From Anaerolineales bacterium UBA6131 (GTDB taxonomy: Bacteria > Chloroflexota > Anaerolineae > UBA2200): a stretch of DNA of 13,188 bases. The DNA lies in assembly GCA_002435875.1 (NCBI GenBank), contig DIVN01000024.1, positions 8,005-21,192 on the forward strand. Reading direction: 5' to 3'. A program made the position numbers and the translations under genes. The notes beneath the pieces were generated by a model. The model did no database searches, was not told the origin of the DNA, and worked only from the letters and a program-made list of their open reading frames with translations. Every line of letters starts with the position of its first letter. The stretch's first letter is position 1. This document shows, one piece after another, positions 7,699 to 13,188 of the stretch.

Positions 7699-7820
7699 AT
7701 CTCCATCTGTCTCGAACACAGCGCAGGACGCAAGGGTGACCCATTCGGCAAACACAGGGCACAAGCTCTTTGTGCATCATGGATGGTGAGCCACCACGGC
7801 ACGGCCCTCGCCGGCTTTGC

Positions 7821-8051
7821 CTACCGGTGAAGAACGCGCAGCAGCAGGTTCAGTACAACGGTCAACAGCAGGCTCAGCAACAAGGAGGAGACAATTGGAG
7901 CATAGCAGGAGAAGTTGCCACGACGAATGGTCACATCTCCAGGCAGTCGACCCAAGAAGGGCAGACGCCCCAACAACAACATACCCAGCCCCACCAGCAC
8001 GAGCAGCCCGCCTAGAGTGATCGTGGCTCGCCCGATCTGCGTCCAATGCAT
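7821..8051 (-). CDS. DUF2905 domain-containing small membrane protein
   Basis: A 76-residue protein with two hydrophobic helices (about 10-27 and 51-72) separated by the conserved turn LGRLPGDVTIRRGNF (32-46). This is the hallmark of the DUF2905 family as I remember it. The end RVLHR is a short basic cytoplasmic tail. The function of the family is not known; it is small, widespread, and found in the cytoplasmic membrane. On the minus strand GAGGTG is 8 bases before ATG 8051, and an AAGG abuts the start codon. It is first in a possible two-gene unit with the Crp-type regulator. The family call is confident because length, two-helix layout and core motif all match; the role is not assigned. Confidence 0.88.
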   Translation of the reverse strand: MHWTQIGRATITLGGLLVLVGLGMLLLGRLPFLGRLPGDVTIRRGNFSCYAPIVSSLLLSLLLTVVLNLLLRVLHR

Positions 8052-8376
8052 CCTTCATGCACCTCGGCCTGTGGCGTCCTGTACCTTGTACGCTGGGCGA
8101 TGCGCGGCCCTTCCCACCATGTTCATGACACATGCAGGAGCGGCCCTCGCGCATTCTGCCCAACAAGCTATTCTACACTTCGAACGGTAACGAGGCAAGC
8201 CAGACGGCATGTTGATCGCTTCGGCTGCAATGAGACGAATTGCGCAGTTTGCAGGCAAAGCTCATTGATCTTGACTGCTCCTACACATGCCCTCCACGAA
8301 TTCTCCACACCAGCGGAGTAGAATGGATGCAGTGATGGGGTAGGAATTCGAGCCCCAAGACCAAAGGAGGAAACAA
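8052..8376. other. Divergent intergenic region between the DUF2905 gene and the secreted-protein gene
   Basis: No gene is supported in these 325 bases; the open frames there lack ribosome binding sites and family resemblance. The stretch must hold promoters in both directions. A possible minus-strand promoter is at 8170-8198. For the plus strand I see TAGAAT at 8319-8324 without a convincing -35 box, and TTGACT at 8271-8276 without a good -10 box 17 bp on. A short inverted repeat TTTGC-AG-GCAAA is at 8248-8259. The strong Shine-Dalgarno AAAGGAGG (8363-8370) belongs to the gene at 8377. Confidence 0.5.
8170..8198 (-). promoter_or_regulatory. Possible sigma-A promoter for the DUF2905-crp unit
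   Basis: On the minus strand TTGCCT (8198-8193) and TAGAAT (8175-8170) are separated by exactly 17 bp. This would start transcription near 8163 and leave a leader of about 110 bases before the DUF2905 start. It matches 4 of 6 and 5 of 6 consensus bases; found by eye and not tested. Confidence 0.35.
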
Positions 8377-9183
8377 ATGAAGCGCTTTCTAAGAATCGTA
8401 GGCATCACTACTCTAGTAGCGGTGTTTGCCCTCTCGGCAGTTTCAGGCGCCAGTGCGCAAGGTCCCCAGGGTAACGGCAACACTTCTGGCCTGAACCTGT
8501 GGGAGCGTATGCAGGGAGCACTGGCCGATGCTCTCGGCGTAACCGCAGAACGACTCAGCGAGGCATTCGGTAGCGCTCGCAGCGCGGTTGTGAACGAAGC
8601 GGTAGAGGAAGGGCTGATCGACGATGGGCAGGCGCAGCGTTGGCTTGACCGCGGCGCTGACGGCAGCTTCGGCTGGGGCATGCGCGGCATGGATTCCCGC
8701 CGTGGTGGAATGCCCGGATACCGCAACTCGCTCGTCGGGGTCGCGGCTGAGCAGTTCGGAATGTCGGTGCAAGAGCTGACCGACGAACTCGAGGCCGGCA
8801 AGACGCTGGCAGAATTCGCCCAGGTCAAGGGAGTGGATACCGAGGCTATCGTCGGTGCTTACCTGGCCACGCGGACTGACGCGCTAGACCAGGCTGTGGC
8901 GAACGGTCGTCTGACGCAGGAAGCGGCTGATGAGATGCTCGCGCATGTGGAAGAGGAAGCGCGCAACCACCTGACCGCAGCGTATCCCTTCGAGTGTGAT
9001 TCGGACGAGTGCAGCGTCGACGGGATGCAAGGCCTGATGGGCCAGGGCGGTCGCTTCAACGAAAACACCGACGGTACGCGCGGCGGACGTGGCGGCCGGG
9101 GCATGATGGGACAGGGTAGTCTCTATACAACAGATCCATTGTGCAAGACGAAGGGGGCGGGCAATCCGCCCCCTTCTTGTTAG
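8377..9183 (+). CDS. Secreted protein with duplicated helical modules and a Gly/Met-rich tail
   Basis: A 268-residue exported protein of unknown function. A signal peptide (1-28: KRFLR, hydrophobic core, SGASAQ) is preceded by AAAGGAGG six bases before ATG 8377. Two related helical modules follow. Residues 43-92 begin ALGVTAERLSEAF, and 124-198 begin QFGMSVQELTDELEAGKTL and carry DQAVANGRLTQEAADEM. The layout 'LGxT.eeL..el..GkslaeiA...GV' followed by 'aVa.GrltqeqAd.ml' recurs in secreted proteins of Chloroflexota and Firmicutes, as far as I recall. Between and after the modules are Gly/Met/Arg-rich stretches (99-115 and 216-247) and an acidic two-cysteine motif (206-212). The last ten codons lie inside a terminator hairpin, so the natural end may have been elsewhere. 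It sits upstream of a two-component system but is separated from it by this terminator. Confidence 0.82.
   Translation: MKRFLRIVGITTLVAVFALSAVSGASAQGPQGNGNTSGLNLWERMQGALADALGVTAERLSEAFGSARSAVVNEAVEEGLIDDGQAQRWLDRGADGSFGWGMRGMDSRRGGMPGYRNSLVGVAAEQFGMSVQELTDELEAGKTLAEFAQVKGVDTEAIVGAYLATRTDALDQAVANGRLTQEAADEMLAHVEEEARNHLTAAYPFECDSDECSVDGMQGLMGQGGRFNENTDGTRGGRGGRGMMGQGSLYTTDPLCKTKGAGNPPPSC
9151..9181 (+). terminator. Intrinsic terminator overlapping the coding end of the secreted-protein gene
   Basis: A perfect 10-bp stem, AAGGGGGCGG (9151-9160) with CCGCCCCCTT (9166-9175), closes a 5-base GCAAT loop and is followed by the T-rich CTTGTT. The reading frame of the upstream gene passes through the whole stem and stops only at TAG 9181-9183. 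Confidence 0.85.
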
Positions 9184-9188
9184 TACTG

Positions 9189-9217
9189 CACGGCTGAAGC
9201 ACCGGCAACCAGCCGTG
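9189..9217. repeat. Inverted repeat between terminator and two-component promoter
   Basis: CACGGCTG (9189-9196) and CAGCCGTG (9210-9217) are perfect 8-bp inverted arms around a 13-base loop. There is no T-run after it on either side, so it is not a typical terminator. It lies about 80 bp upstream of the -10 box at 9297 and might be an operator or a secondary hairpin; chance is possible. Confidence 0.4.
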
Positions 9218-9293
9218 ACAACTTCAGAGCAAGGCCAGGCGTGCGCCGGCGTTGGGTGAATCAAGTACCTCTGGTTCCACAGCGCGCAAAGCG

Positions 9294-9302
9294 TGCTATA
9301 AT
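9294..9302 (+). promoter_or_regulatory. Extended -10 promoter for the two-component operon
   Basis: TGC-TATAAT gives a perfect -10 hexamer (9297-9302) with the extended TGn element. At 17-bp spacing the -35 position (9274-9279, GTTCCA) is poor, as is usual for extended -10 promoters. Transcription would start near 9309, leaving a leader of about 25 bases before GTG 9334. Confidence 0.6.
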
Positions 9303-9333
9303 CCCTTGCAGATGCTCAGCTTTGAGGTGAAGA

Positions 9334-10050
9334 GTGGCTCATCGTGTCTTGGTGGTAGATGACGACCGCGAGATCGTTCGGCTTCTTCGAGCGTATCTGG
9401 AGCGCAGCGGCTATCAGGTGCTCGTCGCCAACGATGGCAAGTCAGCCCTGCAACTGATCCAGAGCGAGCGCCCCGACTTGGTGCTTCTAGACCTGATGCT
9501 GCCCGGGTATGATGGCTGGGAGCTGACGCGCCGTATGCGCAAAGACAGCAACCTATCCGCCACCCCGATCGTAATGATCACAGCCCGCGTCGAGGAAGAA
9601 GACCGTATCGTCGGGCTGGAGCTGGGCGCCGATGATTATGTCACCAAGCCATTCAATCCGCTCGAGGTCGTAGCCCGCGTGCGCGCCGTGCTGCGCCGGA
9701 CTCACGGCGAGCCGGTTGCTCCGCAGGTCATCGAGGCTGGCCCTCTGCGGCTGGATCTCCCCCGCCACGAGGCCAAGATCAATGGCGCAGTGCTGGGGCT
9801 CACACCGACCGAGTTCGACATCTTGCGCGCTTTGGCCGAGTATCCCGGGCATGTGCTGAGCCGAGACGATCTGATTGAGAAGGCGTTGGGGTATTCCTAC
9901 GAGGGCCTCGATCGAACGGTCGACAGCCATGTCAAGAACCTCAGGCGCAAGATCGACAAAGCAGCCGGTGAGGGCAAGGGAACTGAGATGATCAGCACGG
10001 TTTTCGGCGTGGGGTATCGCTTCGAAGCGACAGAAAAAGGCGATGCGTAA
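9334..10050 (+). CDS. Two-component response regulator, OmpR/PhoB family
   Basis: DNA-binding response regulator of 238 residues. The receiver domain (1-120) has the acidic pair D9/D10, the phosphoacceptor D53 in LVLLDLMLPG, T83 and K105 (DDYVTKPF), a complete set. The winged-helix effector domain (about 135-232) shows LTPTEFDIL, VLSRDDLIEKALGY, RTVDSHVKNLRRKID and the wing VFGVGYRFE. The start is GTG 9334, the only choice that gives a normal receiver N-terminus (AHRVLVVDDD), with GAGGTG at 9324-9329. The stop TAA shares one base with the ATG of the histidine kinase (TAATG), so the pair is translationally coupled and cognate. The target genes are unknown; autoregulation or control of the secreted protein at 8377 are reasonable guesses only. 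Confidence 0.96.
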   Translation: MAHRVLVVDDDREIVRLLRAYLERSGYQVLVANDGKSALQLIQSERPDLVLLDLMLPGYDGWELTRRMRKDSNLSATPIVMITARVEEEDRIVGLELGADDYVTKPFNPLEVVARVRAVLRRTHGEPVAPQVIEAGPLRLDLPRHEAKINGAVLGLTPTEFDILRALAEYPGHVLSRDDLIEKALGYSYEGLDRTVDSHVKNLRRKIDKAAGEGKGTEMISTVFGVGYRFEATEKGDA

Positions 10051-11468
10051 TGAACCGACTGAGCGTGCGCCTCATCCTGGCCTTTGCGCTCGTCATTGCC
10101 GTCACGCTGGGCGTGGTGGGCGTTCTGGCTGGCGCTCGCACTGGCGAAGCCCTGCGCATCTACCTGTCCTATCTCGGTGCACCGACATCCGCACAGGACC
10201 AGGAGAGCCTGTTGACCGGACTCGCCACGTACTACCGCACGTATGGCAGCTGGGAAGGAATCGAAGACCATCTGGAGCCCGTGCACACCATCCCAGGCCG
10301 AGGCATGGGCATGCGGCGCGGCATCACTTTTCCACTCGGGACACGCGCGCAGGTCGTGCTCGCTGACGCCAATGGCCGAGTCGTATATGACGAGCTCCAG
10401 GGTCAGGTCGGCCGGAGCCTCACGAGTGAGGAGCATGCTGCCGCTCTGCTGATCCAGGACGACGGCACGCTGGTCGGGCGGATTGTCTTGACCTTACCCA
10501 TGCAATCGGCGATCCTCGGTCCACTCGAACACAGCTTCCTGCACCGTTTGCAGCAGGCACTGCTTACCAGTGCGATCGTTGCGGCAGTGCTGGGTGCGCT
10601 CATTGGCGTGGGCTTGAGCCGCAGCCTATCCTCACCGCTGCAGGCGCTGGCCTCTGCTGCCCGCGGGCTGGCCGGACGCGACCTGAGCCGTCGCGTGCAG
10701 GTGCAAGGTACCGCAGAAGTTGTGGAGGTCGCGCAGGCGTTCAACGAGATGGCGCAGGCCTTGCAGCAGGGGGACGAGCTGCGCCGCAACCTGATGGCCG
10801 ATGTAGCGCACGAGCTGCGCACGCCCCTCACGGTCCTGCAGGGCAACCTGCAAGCGATACTCGACGGCGTCTACACCCTGAGCGAAGATGAGGTTGCTCG
10901 GCTCTACAGCCAGACCAAGCTCCTTAGCCGCCTGGTCGACGACCTGCGCGAGCTAGCCCTGGCCGAAGCAGGCAAGCTCAACATGACCATGCGGCCCGTC
11001 GATCTCGCCGCGTTGCTCTCAGGGATTGGCCAGCAGATGAGCGCCGTTGCGGAGGGACAGGATACGGCCTTGCGCGTAGAGCTGCCCACGGCGCTACCCC
11101 TCGTCAGGGCCGACCCAGATCGGGTGTCCGAGGTGCTGCACAATCTAATCGCCAACGCCTTGCGACACACGCCGGCAGGGGGCTCGGTCACCATCCGGGC
11201 TAGGTCCAGCGATGGCGAGGTCACGGTATCGGTGGAAGACACAGGCTCTGGCATCGGCCCGGAAGACCTCGCGCATGTCTTTGACCGCTTCTGGCACGCC
11301 GATAAGCAGGCTGTACGACAGGCATGGGACGGCGGCTCCGGGCTCGGGCTGGCTATCGCCCAGGGGCTGATCCAGGCGCACGGCGGCCGCATTTGGGCGG
11401 AGAGCGAGGTTGGCTCCGGATCCACGTTTCGGTTCACTCTGCCGGTTGCGTCCGGCGACGTGGCATAA
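10050..11468 (+). CDS. Membrane sensor histidine kinase of the two-component pair
   Basis: A 472-residue kinase. A first membrane helix (about 8-28), an extracytoplasmic sensor region of some 140 residues (30-168) and a second helix (169-190) lead into a HAMP linker (about 190-243). The HisKA domain has the phospho-accepting H254 in ADVAHELRTPLT. The ATPase domain has the N box NLIANALRHTP (N365, N369), the G1 box DTGSGI (397-402), the F box FDRFWHAD and the G2 box GGSGLGLAI (428-436). All catalytic motifs are intact. The sensor part has a VVLADANGRVVYDELQG strand pattern that I have seen in related kinases, and an RGMGMRRG stretch; its ligand cannot be told. The start is ATG 10050 overlapping the regulator's stop. 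No terminator is evident directly after the gene. Confidence 0.95.
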   Translation: MNRLSVRLILAFALVIAVTLGVVGVLAGARTGEALRIYLSYLGAPTSAQDQESLLTGLATYYRTYGSWEGIEDHLEPVHTIPGRGMGMRRGITFPLGTRAQVVLADANGRVVYDELQGQVGRSLTSEEHAAALLIQDDGTLVGRIVLTLPMQSAILGPLEHSFLHRLQQALLTSAIVAAVLGALIGVGLSRSLSSPLQALASAARGLAGRDLSRRVQVQGTAEVVEVAQAFNEMAQALQQGDELRRNLMADVAHELRTPLTVLQGNLQAILDGVYTLSEDEVARLYSQTKLLSRLVDDLRELALAEAGKLNMTMRPVDLAALLSGIGQQMSAVAEGQDTALRVELPTALPLVRADPDRVSEVLHNLIANALRHTPAGGSVTIRARSSDGEVTVSVEDTGSGIGPEDLAHVFDRFWHADKQAVRQAWDGGSGLGLAIAQGLIQAHGGRIWAESEVGSGSTFRFTLPVASGDVA

Positions 11469-11526
11469 GGATCCAGGCTGATCTCAGGCAAGACCGTGCC
11501 ACTCGCGGGCGACCCCGGCAGAACAA

Positions 11527-11562
11527 CGGTCAATTGACCGGTGCGATTCCTCCGGTTATAAT
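11527..11562 (+). promoter_or_regulatory. Near-consensus sigma-A promoter with palindromic operator candidate
   Basis: TTGACC (11534-11539) and TATAAT (11557-11562) are separated by exactly 17 bp, the best promoter in the window. The -35 box is the right half of a perfect 14-bp palindrome, CGGTCAATTGACCG (11527-11540). Transcription would begin near 11569, about 90 bases before the reductase start at 11658. A repressor dimer bound at the palindrome would block the -35 box. The regulator is not identified. Confidence 0.75.
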
Positions 11563-11657
11563 GTCGCACTACGCGCAAGCGCACTTGGATCCGCTGTCGC
11601 CGGACGGCGGCCCCGCATCAGGACATGAACTCACAGAACAAGACAAGGAGAGAGGCA

Positions 11658-12821
11658 ATGCAATACCGCAAGTTTGGCAAACTGGACTGGCAGGTATCGG
11701 CGCTGGGCTTTGGCATGATGCGCTTGCCCATCATCGGAAACGACCCCGCCAACATCGACGAAGAGCTGGCCACGCGCATGGTCCACCATGCCATCGACAA
11801 TGGCGTAAACTACATCGACACAGCCTATGCCTACCACAACGAAAAGAGCGAGCCGTTCGTGGCGCGCGCATTGCAGGGGGGCTACCGCGACAAGGTGCGG
11901 GTGGCGACCAAGCTGCCCTGCTGGAAGGTAGAGCAGGCCAGCGATTTCGACCGTTTCCTGAATGAGCAACTCGATCGCCTGCAGACCAAGCAGATCGACT
12001 TTTATTTGCTGCACTCGCTAAACGAAAAGACGTGGGGCAAGGTCCACAAGCTGGGTGTGCTGCCATGGGCCGAAAAGGCGCTAGCGGATGGCTGCATCAG
12101 CTACCTGGGCTTTTCCTTCCACGACGCCTACCCGATCTTCCAGAGCATTGTGGACGCATCGGACTTGTGGACATTCTGCCAAATCCAGTACAACTTTATG
12201 GATATCGAGAACCAGGCCGGCACCAAGGGCTTGCGCTATGCGGCCTCCAAGGGCCTTGCCGTCGTAGTCATGGAGCCGTTGCTGGGAGGGCGTCTAGCCA
12301 ACCCGCCGCCAGCGGTGCAGGATATCTGGAGTGCGGCGACGCCCAAGCGCAGTGCCGCAGAATGGGCCCTGCAGTGGGTCTGGAACCAGCCGGAGGTGTC
12401 ACTGGCCCTCAGCGGCATGACGGCTATGGCACATGTCGAAGAGAACCTGGCCATCGCCAGCCGTTCAGGCGTGGGCACGCTGAACCAGCAGGATCAAGCC
12501 GTGATCTCGCTGGCGCGCGTCAAGTACAACGAGCTTTGCCCGATCCCATGCACCAAGTGCGGCTACTGCATGCCGTGTCCAAACGGGGTGGATATCCCGC
12601 GCGTGTTTGAGGTATTCAACAATGGACTCGCTCACAACGACATTGAGCGGGCACGGCGAGACTATAACTTTGTGCCGGCCGAGGCGCGCGCGGACCAGTG
12701 CATCCAGTGTCTGCAGTGCGAGGACCTCTGCCCGCAGCACATCCCCATTTCGGAGTGGATGACGAGCGTTGACGCGGTGCTGGCCAAAGGCAAGCCCTAC
12801 GAGGAGTGTCTGCTACACTAA
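11658..12821 (+). CDS. Aldo/keto reductase with C-terminal iron-sulfur (ferredoxin-type) domain
   Basis: A 387-residue predicted oxidoreductase of the COG1453 type. The N-terminal AKR barrel (1-270) has the tetrad D54 and Y59 (YIDTAYAYH), K85 (VATKLP) and H119 (YLLHS), so NAD(P)H-linked carbonyl chemistry is expected. The C-terminal part adds two cysteine clusters, C294/C298/C301/C304/C307 (CPIPCTKCGYCMPC) and C348/C351/C354/C358 followed by Pro (CIQCLQCEDLCP). These should hold [4Fe-4S] clusters, so electrons may pass between a nicotinamide and a ferredoxin-like partner. ATG 11658 is chosen because AGGAG lies at 11646-11650, 7 bases upstream, and family members start with MQYRKFG; an ATG at 11625 would add 11 residues with no support. 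It is cytosolic, monocistronic, with its own strong promoter and a hairpin after it. The physiological substrate is unknown. Confidence 0.93.
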   Translation: MQYRKFGKLDWQVSALGFGMMRLPIIGNDPANIDEELATRMVHHAIDNGVNYIDTAYAYHNEKSEPFVARALQGGYRDKVRVATKLPCWKVEQASDFDRFLNEQLDRLQTKQIDFYLLHSLNEKTWGKVHKLGVLPWAEKALADGCISYLGFSFHDAYPIFQSIVDASDLWTFCQIQYNFMDIENQAGTKGLRYAASKGLAVVVMEPLLGGRLANPPPAVQDIWSAATPKRSAAEWALQWVWNQPEVSLALSGMTAMAHVEENLAIASRSGVGTLNQQDQAVISLARVKYNELCPIPCTKCGYCMPCPNGVDIPRVFEVFNNGLAHNDIERARRDYNFVPAEARADQCIQCLQCEDLCPQHIPISEWMTSVDAVLAKGKPYEECLLH

Positions 12822-12849
12822 GCCACGGCAGGCCAAGTCAACACGCAAC

Positions 12850-12890
12850 AAAAAGGCCGCACTGCCCGCTTGTCGCGGGCGTGCGGCCTT
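12850..12890. terminator. Bidirectional hairpin terminator between convergent genes
   Basis: Outer arms AAGGCCGCAC (12853-12862) and GTGCGGCCTT (12881-12890) plus inner arms GCCCGC (12864-12869) and GCGGGC (12875-12880) form a 16-bp stem with one bulged T and a TTGTC loop. Read on the minus strand it is followed by TTTTT (12854-12850), so it is a canonical terminator for the gene at 12919. On the plus strand the U-tract is poor, but the stem may still stop the reductase transcript. Confidence 0.85.
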
Positions 12891-12918
12891 GACGTTCTTG
12901 TTGCCCTGCAGTCGGCGC

Positions 12919-13188
12919 TCAGGGCGCCAAACGAACCCAGAGCTCGACATCGTCCACGTAGACGGCGGTTGCCCCGCTGCCGTCGTTGTAGGCGCCAATC
13001 TGCAGGCGGATGCGCTGCCCGGCGAACTCCAGAAGATCGATCGTGTGCAGGTTCCAGGCCTCGTGCCAATCCATCCAACGGTAACTGCGCAGGGTTTGAC
13101 CGTCGTCGGCACGGTAGACCACAACATACATGTCGTCGGTGTCGACCTGGGTGGATACGGGATAGAAATAGAGCGAAAGCACGGCCTC
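12919..13188 (-). CDS. C-terminal fragment of a probable extracellular beta-sandwich protein (5' truncated)
   Basis: The frame is open to the right edge and stops at TGA (12921-12919), giving about 89 residues; the first ATG/GTG seen are internal. The segment alternates hydrophobic strands (LSLYFYPVST, MYVVVYRADDG, TLRSYRWMD, WNLHTIDLLEFAGQRIRLQIG) and ends with AVYVDDVELWV. This 'AYNDGSGATAVYVDDV' ending is typical of MAM- or CBM-like jelly-roll domains at the C-termini of secreted Chloroflexota proteins and peptidases, as I recall. No catalytic residues are in the visible part, and no YLPLV tail or linker follows the domain here. The hairpin at 12850-12890 would terminate its transcript. 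The fold call is moderate; the function of the whole protein cannot be stated. Confidence 0.7.
   Translation of the reverse strand, partial: EAVLSLYFYPVSTQVDTDDMYVVVYRADDGQTLRSYRWMDWHEAWNLHTIDLLEFAGQRIRLQIGAYNDGSGATAVYVDDVELWVRLAP

Noticed and set aside
7777..8166. Minus-strand open frame overlapping the DUF2905 gene
   Set aside because: The overlapping 76-codon frame has a recognised family, two membrane helices and a ribosome binding site; this one has none.
11527..11540. Palindrome as an Fnr or Crp binding site for the window's own Crp-type regulator
   Set aside because: Half-sites and spacing differ from the known Fnr and Crp consensus; no evidence links the two.
11324..11965. Plus-strand frame spanning the kinase end and the reductase start
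   Set aside because: It runs out of frame through two well-supported genes and across the strong promoter; it is a shadow frame.
1..13188. CRISPR arrays, tRNA or rRNA genes, insertion sequences, phage or toxin-antitoxin genes
   Set aside because: Looked for on both strands; no regularly spaced repeats, cloverleaf-like segments, transposase motifs or terminal inverted repeats were seen by eye.

Overview
The window looks like chromosomal DNA from a member of the Chloroflexota, probably an Anaerolineae- or Caldilineae-type lineage. The base composition is moderately GC-rich by eye. The strongest clue is a large secreted protein with Thr/Ala/Pro linkers ending in a YLPLV-type tail, a style I associate with extracellular proteins of this phylum. 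Other clues are a DUF2905 membrane protein, a secreted protein with 'elongated helix' repeats, and an aldo/keto reductase with a C-terminal ferredoxin part. Placement rests on recognition of style, not on a database search.

Layout. Bases 2-2088 (+): the 3' end of an alkaline-phosphatase-superfamily phosphodiesterase, an adenylylsulfate kinase (cysC), and a DPM1/GtrB-like glycosyltransferase 2. The three genes are closely spaced and plausibly form an operon linked to surface sugar or lipid modification, with PAPS as sulfate donor. Bases 2244-5075 (+): a 943-residue secreted mosaic protein with a seven-repeat propeller, a DNRLRE-type domain, a pre-peptidase C-terminal domain, linkers and a YLPLV tail. 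Bases 5118-5939 (-): an Fpg/MutM-family DNA glycosylase with an altered lesion-recognition loop. It is divergent from a DegV-family fatty-acid-binding protein (6098-6949, +). Bases 7006-8051 (-): a Crp/Fnr-type regulator preceded by a DUF2905 membrane protein. Bases 8377-9183 (+): a secreted helical-repeat protein whose last codons lie inside an intrinsic terminator. Bases 9334-11468 (+): an OmpR-type response regulator overlapping by one base with its histidine kinase, behind an extended -10 promoter. Bases 11658-12821 (+): an aldo/keto reductase with two cysteine clusters, driven by a near-consensus promoter with a 14-bp perfect palindrome over its -35 box. Bases 12853-12890: a strong hairpin terminator between convergent genes. 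Bases 12919-13188 (-): the C-terminal end of a probable extracellular beta-sandwich protein that runs off the window.

Functionally this is a mix of cell-surface biology (phosphodiesterase, PAPS synthesis, glycosyltransferase, three secreted proteins), sensing (two-component system, Crp-type regulator) and housekeeping (DNA repair, DegV, redox enzyme). I see no CRISPR array, tRNA, rRNA, insertion sequence or phage gene. Nothing in the window is clearly a new defence or mobile system. The best leads are small-scale: the terminator inside a coding end, the promoter-palindrome, the altered Fpg loop, and a tail on the APS kinase that resembles the tail of AP/sulfatase-family proteins.
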